A stretch of 64,000 bases of DNA from Dentipellis sp. KUC8613 (lineage: Eukaryota; Basidiomycota; Agaricomycetes; Russulales; Hericiaceae): positions 124,001 to 188,000 of the forward strand of contig NSJX01000038.1 in NCBI GenBank assembly GCA_002286715.1, given 5' to 3'. The translations under genes were made by a program, and so were the position numbers. Under the pieces are notes generated by a model. That model was not told where the DNA came from. It saw only the letters and a program-made list of their open reading frames with translations, and did no database searches. Below are positions 24,167-36,007 of the stretch, piece after piece. Within the stretch, counting starts at the first letter, position 1; each line of letters begins with the position of its first letter.

Positions 24167-27100
24167 TTAGGAGTTAGCCGCCGACCACGAAGCGCGCCCC
24201 CAATATCTTGGGCCAATGCGCACAACTACAATCAATGTAACGAATGCCCATATCCAGTCAAACACCTCGTATGTCCTCCGCGCTCCAATGAGGAAGGCGA
24301 CAGCAGCGGCTGGGAGAAGAAGCCAGCGTATTGAGAACGGCTCGTACCTGTGACAAGGAAATGTTAAGGTAGAAGTTGACGATGTAAATGAAGACTAAAC
24401 ATACGATTCTCGAGGCAGAAGCGGGCCACGCGTCCAAGATGCGTAGTCTATTAGGACCAAGTATGGCGCGATAGTGAGCACGCTGTGGTCCCCGTCGAAT
24501 GGCGTCGTGAGCCCCGACGCCGCAAGCGTCCGTACCCAAACTGCCAGTACGGGGGCGACCAACGGCAGCAACCACGTCATGAGCAGTAAAATATGCTCGC
24601 TGTGATGATGCACGTCCGCAGCGAGTTGCAGAGTTAAAGGTTTTCGCGAGGGAGACGTCGGTGACTCCAGTCCGGGAGTTCCAGAGGGAGTGAGGACACG
24701 ACTAAGGAAGGAGGCGCGGCGTGCACAGGTCGAGATGTGGAGGATCCAACATGCGAGGAATGCGACCTGCCAGGGAACAAAGAAGAATACAAGCACGCAA
24801 ACGAAGAGCATCGACAGTAAGGTACTTCGTCCTGCGCCGCCTGCGTCATCTTTTTCCCTGATTGGATGACAATGTTAGCGTACTGAATCGACTATTTGGA
24901 AGAGTGGTAGTTACCTTCCGTTACTTCGCAATATACGCGAAAATGGCCACATTAGCGCGAGAAGGATAAACCAGCTCACACAGACTAGTCCCGTGGCAAC
25001 TAATAACAAGACGGGCGCGAGAGGAGCCAGCACCGCTTCGCCAGAGTTACCGAGGAGGTATTCTGCAGGGAGTGGTAGAAGGGCAATCCCAAATGAGACG
25101 GCGAGTGCAGTCGGGAGCGCTTTTTTCACGAATAATTCCAGGGACTGAGAGACGCCTGGCATCGGCGCTGGTGATCCTATATGAGCTTACGCTTCCGCTA
25201 CATCGAGAAAGGACAGGCCTACCACCAGTTTCGCCTGTACTCCAGGCGAGGAACCACGCGCAAAGCACCACGCCAAGTGCCCATCCCGGCAGCGCGGCCC
25301 ATGACCGCGTTGCAATACGCCCAAGCGTCCCCCATGAGTCAACGTGCAATATAAGGGCTTCAACTGAGCAAGCAGGCTCGGCGGAGGAGTATAGAGTGAG
25401 GTTCATGCCATGCGAAGATCGCCTGCTAATGAACGGCGCCTCGGCATGAGAATGCAAAAGGGCAGGCCTGTTCACAAGGGGATACAGATGCGACTCAGAG
25501 GGTGAATTTATCTGCAAAAGCGGCGGGAGGAGATTCGCTAGCAGACACTTTGATGAGTTTTGCCCTTTTACTTTCATACGATATAACAAGCGCACCTGCA
25601 CAGGCTCCGCTTGACGCTGACGACAAGACTGCCGTTGCTCGATATACAAACAATGCATGCGAGAGTAACCGTGGCAGTCTAATGTCGACCCGCACACTTT
25701 TCGGGGGGAGCTCCACGCGAGCACCAGTCCAAAGAGCACCTGCGGTCCAGTGAGCATGGGGTACCATGGCTGTCATATTCACATACCGTAAACCGAAAGC
25801 TCGCTAGTGATCGGCTGAGAATCCACAAATCCTCCTAAAATCCACCCGTGGCCATCGGCGCCAGTCAGAGAAACAGCTACCCATTGTCCAGTCGCTTCTC
25901 CTTGCCCTTCGGGCAAAAAGACGTCTGCTTCGAATAGCACAACGCCATCCGACTCGTCTATACCTTCGTTGGGTAGGGGGAATGGTCGCCCAGGATGAGT
26001 ATTAGGGAGTAGCTGCAGCTTGTCGGGACGAAGTGAAACGCATGATGCGCTCGAGGGAGAATCGGTAAGGGGAGACGCCGCGCGGCAGAGGTGAATTGAC
26101 ACTGAAAGTAGGGAAGAGTGAGCGGGCCCCTTCCCGAGGATAGACCCTTGCGAAATATAGACGATAAAGGTCTTTTTGGTGATCTCCGCGGTTCGAGCAG
26201 GCACGGGAAGAAAATACGTGCGCGCAACGCTCGCAGATGGACTGCGCAGCACGAGCTGAGCACCCGGTGGCACGACCTCATGAGGCTCAGGCGGACTTTG
26301 CTCCGAATGTGAGTCTCCCTGTAATTCCGTAGGAAGTGACCCATCTGAAAGCCAGTGATCTAGTACAGCAGGGCGTTCATCTGGCTTAGAGGCGGCGAGC
26401 TCGAGCGCTACGCGAGCAACACGCCATCGCACCTGATGACACCACACCATGACCTGATGTCCTACGCTCGTCCAGCATCCCTCCAGCGCGCTTGTGAATA
26501 TTGTCCGACGATATGGTGCTTGACCGACTTCCGGCGCCTCGGGCGAAGGCAGAATGCAGGACTCTGACGGTATCATCAGGTCTCCCGCGCCTCCGCAAAG
26601 AGATAGTATTGGCGTGGGATCATGGGCCAAGGTTCTGCGATTATGGGAGTAAATCGTGGAGATACGCCTGTCAAAGCGCGCAGGTGGGATCGTGTGCGGT
26701 GTAGACATAGTAATGAGTGCTGCGACGTCAGCGCGAGGCAGAATTGAAGTCGCGACAATACCGCCCATAGAATGCCCCATGAGGATAATACTTGTCCCGG
26801 GGGGATACAAAGAGAGGATATGGTCGATAGCGTGTGAGGCATACGCTGTTTCTGAGGAAAGCGTTGGGCCATGGAATGCTGAAAGATCTTCATTGAACTC
26901 GACTAGAAAAATATGGGTATGCAGAACGGTCATAAGTCGATGAGCAGCTCACCAGCGTAGAAGTCAATGGGTTTCATTCCTCTTGACGAGAATTCGGGGG
27001 ACATCGTATATGGCGAGGAATAGAATTGGCGCGCAGCGGACGAGGCAATGGAGCGAACTTGGTGCGAGGAGCCAGCATTACCTGGGATGAAGAGGACAGG

Positions 27101-27390
27101 CATACCGTGGGGCTACTATCTCATCCTCAACCCATAGACACGCGATAATGTGAACCTTGACTCACCTCAGTGGATTCCCATCCGACTTCTCGGTAAAGCC
27201 ATAACGAATATCGCTTGGCTAAGGCCGTTGTGGACGTGTTCGGACCAGACTGCAGGAGATACGACGGGGACATGTACGACATGCGACATCCTTGCGGAGA
27301 AAGGATATCCGGAGAATCTGAAGCTGCCCTATAAGAGATGAAGACAGCGAACATCGATAGAAGAGCCAAGCCATAGAGAATGCGAGCCAT
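24167..27390 (-). CDS. BST1: GPI inositol-deacylase (Bst1/PGAP1 family)
   Basis: ER membrane enzyme that removes the inositol acyl chain of GPI anchors before protein export. The start at 27390 ([20 protein letters not shown]) gives an N-terminal membrane anchor. [14 protein letters not shown] leads across introns to [18 protein letters not shown] sequence near 27060-27110 and the nucleophile motif [17 protein letters not shown], with [20 protein letters not shown] after it, both hallmarks of the lipase fold in this family. The lumenal part includes [24 protein letters not shown] sequence (reads [17 protein letters not shown]). The C-terminal third, below 25780, is a series of hydrophobic segments ([59 protein letters not shown]). 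The last exon ends [14 protein letters not shown] at 24167. An upstream ATG at 27414 is possible. Confidence 0.88.
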
Positions 27391-28026
27391 CTTGCACCGT
27401 CCCTCGTAGCACACCCGATGGATCCTAGTATGTCAGTTTCTCTCCTTTTCCGTGTGTGCACCTATCCACTCTAGGCATGAGAGATGTCAAATAGAGGAAG
27501 GTTTGGGGGGCTGCAGGATGCTGAAGAGGTCTGAAGCTAGACCCTGAGCGAATTGCCCTCTTCATTAGCGCTGAGTCACGTGGGCGTGCACCTCTGAGAC
27601 CGGTAACATCGTTGCCCATTTGCTCCCTCACGGTCCCTCGCATGCTCTCGAGGACTACAGACTACAGCATCAAATAGGATTCATATTCATCTACATGTCA
27701 TTCTTTTTACTCCAATTTTTCCTATTATCTACGCACTCAACCAGAGGAAACGGACAGGCAGATCATTTACTGTGACGACCGCTTTCGTTCACGACGAGTT
27801 CTTGGGAGAGAAAAACATGGCGAGACTTCTTTGATTGGAAAGAAGTATTATCTCCCCTGCCAGGCGATGGTTATTGGGTTACTATTCGAGACATACACGG
27901 TACACCTTGAAACTACCGCAAATACGACACCATACTTCGACGTGTAACACATACACGAACAATCTGTAAGATGGAGGTCAAATGGTCACACAATTCCTGG
28001 ATGGATTTCACAGGCTTACTTGGATT
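27391..28026. other. Intergenic region upstream of the GPI deacylase gene
   Basis: About 640 nt. The first part is the promoter of the deacylase gene. No coding sequence is recognised; composition turns AT-richer beyond 27650. Confidence 0.4.
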
Positions 28027-28930
28027 TTACAAAACCAGCACCTCGGGAACCCTGAGAACCATGTATAATCTGTCCCAGACCCGCTGTCTGCCAGCCTGGT
28101 GTCGCTTCTTCCACAACGCAATGCATGACTGGCATCCGCTTTTCCCAGCCTCATCAACGAAGTCTTCTTCATGATCAAATGCGCATGCGTTGTCCACGAG
28201 AAGGCCAAGTTTGTGCGCGCTAGTAGCCATATCGTGTATCACAGATAGGCACACTTGGAGGCGTGACTTTTTAGTGCACTCCTTGGTCAGGATCTTCTCG
28301 TCTATAAATCCGAATGTCTGGGTTGTGCGTAGAGTAACTAGCTCTGAGCGGCCGCGAAAGAGTTTCTGGATTAATTCCCTGTTGAACGAGACGGAAGTCG
28401 ACGGGGTTCGGCCTCCCTCGTTCAAGCCTAGGCGAGACAAAAGCTCCCAAGGTTTTCTGGTGCAGCACTCATAAAGGGCGGTGACCAGAATGGAATCAAG
28501 GGAGTATGGTTGTGCGAGAAGTGCCACTTCGTAGTCTTGGGTATGGGTCCACGGCATGGGGCGTTTACGATCGAAGCGGTCGACGAGCTCGTCGTACTTT
28601 TCCAAGGTATCCGGGTGACATGCTCGTAGCCGCGAGAGCGCCTCGTCTCATAGCCATTGGATTTTGTATTCGGTGCCTAGATGGAACATGGCCGATATGG
28701 TGGGAAATGTGAGCTGCAGGCCTTGTATGAACGGGCTGGAATGCAGTCGGTCCATGTAACTACAGAAAATATCACAACGCACCGGCTATTGTATATCGCC
28801 GTCAGAACAACAGCGATTTCTTCTGCACTATTATTCAGCATCATGAGCGGACATCCCTCGACGGGCAAGAGGCTGTGCCACTGAGACTCCCTGTCCGCTT
28901 GCGCTTCGAGCACGTAGCAGCACTCATGGT
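28027..28930 (-). pseudogene. BTB/POZ-domain protein, truncated and with an internal stop
   Basis: Matches the C-terminal two thirds of the large basidiomycete BTB family. Read on the minus strand: DRESQWHSLLPVEGCPLMML and NNSAEEIAVVLTAIYNSRC, an intron, FIQGLQLTFPTISAMFHLGT with EYKIQWL, then a TGA (28648-28650) where the family has Arg before DEAL, then DEALSRLRACHPDTLEKYDE, and on to CQSCIALWKKRHQAGRQRVW and the stop at 28027. The first half of the BTB domain, with its start, was not found upstream. The internal TGA and the missing N terminus make this a probable pseudogene. The frame is open on both sides of the stop, so the loss looks recent, or the TGA is a sequencing error. Confidence 0.7.
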
Positions 28931-31869
28931 GACCAGTTACAGGTATACATGAGGAGTACTTGATTCAATATGACGGACAAATCGGTGGAATAAGCGGAAA
29001 AGAGGGTTTCGCCTGAGGAGCCGGGTAGCGACTGACATTGACAAGTGAGTTGGCGCATACACAGTTACAATAAGGAGAGAAACATTATTTACAGGAAATC
29101 GCTTTGCGAAAGCGTGAAGGAGATAAAGCGAAACCTTGAGATGAGCCCTTTGGGACAACGGACTGGAAGGGGAAAGAGTAAGAGATTAGACCAGGCGCGA
29201 CGCGTCTCCATATACGAACAAACACCTGTAAATAACGCGTCGTGTTGTTGACATTTATTTGTATACTTGTGCAAGGCGCCCATTGCAAGAAGCTTGATTT
29301 ACGTCGGCGCTGGGCTCTACTATCACACTTCATTCTCTCTTCATCGCTATTGACATGCTTTCGCCCCGCTTTCACTGTGCAAAATGCCTTAATCAGCCAT
29401 TTCAATGATATGTTGGATATGGCGAGTAAGTCTTCGTTTGTCGTGTCATCCAACTTTTGTTTCGGGAGGGAGACATCAAGGGTGGATAGAGCTATTCATA
29501 GCAGCAACAGTCCGTCTTCCTCTCTCTCTCTATTAATTGAATTCCTCATTAATACTCGGACGTAAAGGACGGCAAAGAAAGACGATCTCAAAGATAGCGT
29601 TCGTCTGTCCACCGACCTTCGGGAAGTGGGCATCAGAATGTCTACGTTACTCCTGCCCCCCGGGTACCTCACCAGATGCATAGGTTCGAAGTACTCATGT
29701 CAGTACGCGGCTGCCACATTCTTCTCCTGCGTTGTTTTCCGGCCCCTTGTCATTGGAACACATCTATTCTCATGATACGTCCGAGACATCAGGCTCACGG
29801 TCATATGAGAAACCAGGCGCGCATGCGCTTGGTGCGCCAACGTGTATCAAAGTTCTACGGCAGTGAGGATATTTAATCATTCACGTCGTTCCGTCTTGAC
29901 TGCCCTCTTCTAGATCGAACTTCATGACACTCATGTATAATCATCTGCTCTCATGCCTCGATTCTCACTGGCCCTTCAAAGATATCCAACATGCGAAGTT
30001 CATTGCACCTGGTGCATGCTTCGCGCGTCGATTATATCGTCCTTCACTCTGCGACCGATCAGCTGACCGACCGAGCTACATTGCAAAATACATCGTATGT
30101 TTGTTGTTCACCGTCTGCCCTCGGCTTGAGTGCTGACTTTCTCCTTTTGCATGACAAGAGAAATGGTCAACGGCCTTATCGTCTGTGCCCAGACTAGTCA
30201 AAGCCCGTTGCACGTTCGTTGACATTATGACGGAGCTTGTGGTAGAACCCTCCACCAATAGACGACCAGTCAAGCGCTCTGACGTGGCCTATCGATGTCT
30301 CCTATCTCCGTGCAGGCACTCATATCGTCTCAAAATTATCTGGCATTCCCTGGCCAAAACTTTCTGGTTTGTTCCCACGTCAAACTGCTATACTTGGTGC
30401 TCGCTCGCTGGAATTGCTGGACCCTTGTTGCCCGGCTATCGTTATAACGCTGAATAGACGTACTGACTTGACATCACGATTGCAAGACATTCTCCCCAAG
30501 CGCACGGCTGGCTTTCGAGAGTCTTGGATCTGTGACGTCTCTCCTCTATTTCGCAACTGACGACTGCCGACTCGGAGGAGCCTCGGTGTACACCTTGCGT
30601 CAAAATAACACCGCGCCTCCCACGTATTTGTTGCCGGAAAGCCTTCCCGCTCTTCTATTCCCATACCAGCGAACCCACAATTAGGCGCCCTACTGCCTGC
30701 GCATGTCCCTACAGCCATTGCTTCCGCGATCTGATACATCATACCGATGTGTCAGAGCGTTCATACATTCGTAGCTCGCTGCTCTTAGACTTGACATCCT
30801 GTCCTGGAAAGGAACAGTCGTCAACAGTATCGGTTCGTCTGGAATTAAGCACTTCTAGAACCATGTCTTCGATCTTGCGTCTGCGACACCATGGTTTCTT
30901 CCATGAATGCGCAAGATGACAGCCTCTCACGACTATTCAGCATCCTACCTTCGCGTCTTATCTGACCACGCGAGCATGTTGGGATACAGGGAAATGCGAG
31001 ACTGATTTGGGTCTTCTCGACATACTTTCGGATAGGTACTAATATGGCTTTCTTCTCCGCCTCCCCGCTTGGACCGGCACAGCTCTCAGTGCCCGAACAA
31101 GGCTGATTTATTGAAGAACCTGATTTTCCGAAACTTTGTCACTGCGAGCGTGATGCGTCGCGTTCTCGGTCTTTCAGAGTTTGCGCTCACCTATCCTGGC
31201 CATGAATACCCACCGGACGCAAACCGGTATCTGCTCCCGGCTAATTCTGCCTCAATTTGCGTATTCATTCAGATCTACATGTTCATCAAGCCGGAAACCA
31301 GGACGGTCCTTGTGGACAATCATCCTCGTCACCTGACAGCACAGGACTTGCCAACTTCGCGTCGCCTTCGCAGGCGCGTTGAAGCATGACCGACGTGCCT
31401 GGACTCGTCTGCAATATCGACGTCGCGTCGGCGATGGACCCACGGTCGCGACGTGCGTTCTTTCTCCTAAACCCACGCCCATACGCTGCCGTTCCCTCCC
31501 TCGGATGCTTATCGCCCTCTCCTACCTCGTCCGCACTGTGCTGGCGACGTGATACCTATGCTTGTCGTGCCCCTCCTTCCATTTACTGGCCTCCTTGCAC
31601 CCACGACCTCCATGCGGTGCAATGCTTGTCGTGACGGATCTACCGTCTGCTAGCTGCCGCGCGAGGTGGACCTGTCTCCTTATCGCGTCACAATGCTTGA
31701 CTACTGGAGTGCTTGGCACTCTGCTCGGTATGCAACACTAATGTAAAGAGTCAATTTAGTCCAGCACACTACGCGCCGTACTATAAAATGAACCTTGCAA
31801 GTCCCCTCCAGATTCTCCAAGGGCACTTCTCCTCGAGTATTCCCTCCTCGCACCCTCACGTACCGTACG
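28931..31869. other. Long gene-poor stretch before the first sedolisin
   Basis: About 2.9 kb with no recognisable gene. Many short frames exist but none has a domain, a supported start or a conserved splice pattern. The last 100 nt hold the promoter of sedolisin gene 1, with TATAAAAT at 31782-31789, 88 nt before the ATG. Confidence 0.4.
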
Positions 31870-33965
31870 ATGCGATCCTCGTTTTTCCTGATCACCCTCC
31901 TCGCGGTCGTATCCGCCTCACCAGCGCCGACGGCGATGGTTGTGCGCGAGAAACGCGACAGCGTTCCCTCAGGGTACGTCAAGAAAGCGGTGGCACCTGC
32001 AGACCAGGTGCTCGAGCTTCGCCTCGGGCTCGTGCAGAGCGACCCGAAGGGTCTCGAGGACGCGCTCATGGCCGTCAGCACGCCTGGCAGCGCCCGCCGC
32101 GGACAGTTCCTCACCAAGGAGGAGGTATGTTCGTTCCGTCGCCTCTACATGGCGCCTGCTGACACCTTATCTAGACCGAGGCGTTTGTCGCGCCGACGCA
32201 GGAGTCCTTGGATGCGGTCAACGCGTTCCTCACTTCGCAAGGCCTGACCGCGACGAAGTTCTCGCCTGCGGGAGACATCCTCGCAGTCAACATGACCGTT
32301 GAGCAGGCCAACAAGGCATTCGCGACGCAGTTCACGACCTTCACGCACGAAGCCTCCGGCCAGCAGTCCGTCCGCACTCTTGAATACTCGATCCCTGCCG
32401 CCCTGCAAGGCCACCTTGATTTCGTGCACCCTACTGTCACGTGCGTCGTGTGCATATTAAATGCGCAGGTTTCCGTTTTCTAACAGCAACGGTGGCCCGT
32501 AGATTCTCGAGACCGCTCTCCGGCAAGCCGTTGATGTCAATCCCACTCCCACCGAATGTCAACCCAGCGAAGAACCTGACTGGAGATGCCGTTCCCGCGT
32601 CTTGCTCGTCCGTGATCACCCCCGCATGTCTTCAGGCTTTGTACGGCATTCCTGCATCCTCGACGAACCCCGCGAGCAACAAGCTCGGCGTATCCGGCTT
32701 CATCGACCAGTTCGCGAACCAGCAGGATCTGCGGACGTTCCTTACCAACTTGGCAACCAACGTCCCGGCCGCGACTGGCTTCACCCTGCAGACGCTTGAC
32801 GGCGGCTCAAACCCGCAGACGCAGTCTGAGGCTGGAATTGAAGCCGTACGTCCTTATTATGAGTCGCAATGTGCGCGCATAAAACTGATTGAGATTCTGC
32901 AGAACCTTGACACTCAGTATACCATCGGTAATGCTCCCGGTGTGCCAGTCACGTTCATCTCTGTTGGCGACAACACCCGTGATGGTGTCTTTGGCTTCCT
33001 CGACATCATCAACTTCCTCCTTGGCGAGAGCGCGCCTCCCCAGGTTCTCACGACGAGTTACGGCTCGAACGAGAACGAGATCTCTTCCTCGCTTGCCAAG
33101 TACGTATTTCTATTGACAATTACGCCGTTCAAACTCAACTGCCTCTCCGTAGCAATCTTTGCAACGCATACGCCCAACTTGGCGCCCGTGGAACTTCCAT
33201 TCTCTTCTCGTCTGGCGATGGCGGCGTGTCAGGCTCTCAATCTGGTAGCTGCTCGACTTTCGTCCCTACGTTCCCTTCAGGCTGCCCCTTGTATGTCATA
33301 CCTCGCTGTCGCTAATGAAATACCGTTCACTTAATGCTACTTTACAGCATGACCTCCGTCGGCGCCACAACTGGTGTCCCGGAGACTTCCGCATCTTTCT
33401 CGTCCGGCGGCTTCTCCAACACCTTCGCTCAGCCATCTTACCAGGCCTCCGCCGTCAGCGCCTTCCTCACCAAGCTCGGCAACACTAACAGCGGCAAGTT
33501 CAATCGCGCCGGCCGTGGATTCCCGGATGTCGCCGCGCAAGGCGACAACGTCGAAATCGTTTTCCAGCAGGAATTCGGTCTTGTCGCCGGCACGAGCTGC
33601 TCGAGCCCCATCTTCGCCAGTGTCGTGTCGCTGCTCAACGGCGAGCTCATCGCTGCGGGGAAACCTGCCCTTGGTTTCCTCAACCCCTTCCTGTACTCCA
33701 CGGGTGCCAGCGCACTCACGGATATCACGACTGGTACGCTGTTCGCTGCGCTTGATTTTTGTTGGCAGTCGTTGACCAGATATACAGGAGACAACCCCGG
33801 ATGTGGAACTAACGGATTCCCGGCCGTGGCTGGATGGGATCCTGTGAGTGACACGCGAGCTGCAAATTAAATCAGTACAATGATCACTGACGTATTGACG
33901 GGCTTCAGGTTACCGGTCTTGGTACCCCCAACTTCGCTGCACTGAGGACCGCCGTGGGCCTGTGA
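31870..33965 (+). CDS. Secreted S53 peptidase (sedolisin / tripeptidyl-peptidase type), gene 1
   Basis: Secreted acid serine protease of the MEROPS S53 family, expected to digest external protein. The signal peptide MRSSFFLITLLAVVSASPAP is followed by the pro-kumamolisin activation domain ([46 protein letters not shown]). The catalytic domain has the Glu/Asp pair in EANLDTQY, formed across an intron (E-x3-D), FISVGDNTRDGVFGFLDIIN, the oxyanion-hole motif [10 protein letters not shown], and the nucleophile Ser in [20 protein letters not shown]. The end [20 protein letters not shown] belongs to the calcium-site region. There are seven or more short introns. Stop at 33965. All catalytic residues are present. 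Confidence 0.9.
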
Positions 33966-36007
33966 TTGGACCCCTGCCCTTTTTCTTTTTTATCTCGCAT
34001 TTTTCTTTTGTATCAGGTTGCAATCGTCCAATGAGGATTCGAGCAAATCATTTCTAACATTGTCGATGTCTATCTCTGAGAGCCTGAGAAATGAAGACGC
34101 CGTCCCGCGCTTCATATACGTCGACTTCCATCCATCCAGCGTTCTCGTTCTCGGTGCCTGCATTATCTGCCCCTCCGGGATCGGAACGCCTCGCGTCGGA
34201 TATAGATGCTCCACCACTTCTCTTCGCTGATCCCTCCATCGAGGACTGAGCATCTCCGCAAGGCCCTGTGCTCTCCCCTCCGGTCTCCTGAGCTTTGCTG
34301 AGACTCAGCTTCCCGCATGGACAATATACTTCTCACTATCAAGCAAGCTTTTTCGTGGGATTAATCTCCTTTCACTTAGACTGATGTATATGACCTTCAA
34401 TAATTCGGGTCGTAGCTGGTTGAGCAGTCGGATAAATGTTCAGATGAGTTCGTTTTTCACTTGTGTTTCGACTGGTTCTGAATCAATTGCTTCGCCCCTT
34501 ACCCCGCGCAGTGATGACCTTTGCATTTACTAACACTATTCTGAAATATCAATGCTACGCGGTGAATCCTGATTCTTGGACATTGCTATCTACCCTTAGC
34601 TTGTCTCTATTAGCGCCTCATCCTAGTCGCTAGCGACAACGAACATCCGCCATTGCTACCGTCAAAAAAACTCTTGAGCTAGTGACTCTAGTCGCTGGCC
34701 TCCATTATTGAGAGTTACTCCCCGTATGCAACGTATCGGCTGCTCGAGGCTCGTCCCTGCTTATGTCTCTCACACTGTGGAGCATCAATCTGTATGCGAT
34801 CTCCTGGGAAGACCAAAATTAATCCCAGAGTCTACTTCTTTCTCGCGTGGCTTTGAAGATCTGCTCCACAACGCCGCCACGTTGCAATTGACTCCCGGTG
34901 TCTATTGAGCGGATGCCAGTGTACTGCGGACGCCTTCGACTATCCCGTGAGCGCACCCGATTTTTTGGGCTCATCCACACAGCCTGATGGCCTCCTTTTC
35001 TGTTGCGATGATAGTCCCACTTATCAACCGCAGTGGTGTCGCGCCCGTTTTACTTGCACATCTACGCGGGGGTATTGATTTTTTGTTTGCTTTTACCAGT
35101 ATCTGTCGGCGGACTAGTCTCGGCTCGTGGCATCTCACGCCCTCACCGGCGGGAAATCTCCTCGACTTCCATTCTCATGCTGATGAGCCGATACTCGGTC
35201 CCCTATCTGCTCTATGTCCGCCGTCGAATGCTGCCTTGTCAGACTAACTGTAACACCGCAAACACATTCGAAACTCCCTGGTCACTATGTGATATCGAGA
35301 CACTTCCTGACGCCTCCCTGCCAGACTACATACTTCATCTCGCCGACGAGGTGTTATTCCGGACTGCTCTATCCCTTGGTCGTTTCCTGAGTCCTTCTAT
35401 GGAAAGCAGACTCGCATCTGGATCCGCTTCCGTCTTGCCGTCGCTTCTCCATCTCTTTCCCTGTGCTGTGCCATTGTTGGCAGTCCAGACCTAAAGGTCC
35501 CGCTCGTGGCTTGCATCACAGGGGAAGAGAGTAGACGAGTTTTTTACCGGCCATCTTCGCAAATGTCACGGTGGAGAATCACTGTGCCTGGGCTTCCCCT
35601 GTGCTCGCAGACTGACGTCGGCTGACCACTAGCAGGTGAACTCTGCGTCGACCACGACGTGCGTCTCATCGTCTGAACTTGCTTATCGTCCTGTCACAGC
35701 CTGGGCCTTCGCTTCCATCGGTTCGAATATCTCACAGATGCAAAATTGTCTTCCGCCTCGCGAATAGGTCGCGCCCACACCGTCTGTGCGGTATGGGTAT
35801 GTCATTGTTCGTCGAATCGAAGCCCATAGCTCTACGAGTTGATGGCCAACCCTTATCTCTACTCTCGATTGGCTGCCCCTGGGGCTGTATTCAAGAACGG
35901 TATCAATATCCTCTGCTCTGTCAATCCACGCAACTATAAAATGGCCTCTGCAAAACCTCCGCACCTCTTCAGCGGCGTATAGGGCCTTTCCATTACGCAT
36001 AGACAGC
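33966..36007. other. Intergenic region between the two sedolisin genes
   Basis: About 2 kb without a recognisable gene. The right end carries the promoter of gene 2, TATAAAAT at 35935-35942, the same box as gene 1. Confidence 0.4.

Noticed and set aside
29500..31750. Search for CRISPR, operon-like or phage-like structure in the gene-poor stretch
   Set aside because: No regularly spaced repeats or bacterial-type genes are present, and the genome is eukaryotic.
32171..32455. Minus-strand frames over the first sedolisin gene
   Set aside because: They are shadows; the plus-strand exons carry the full S53 motif order.
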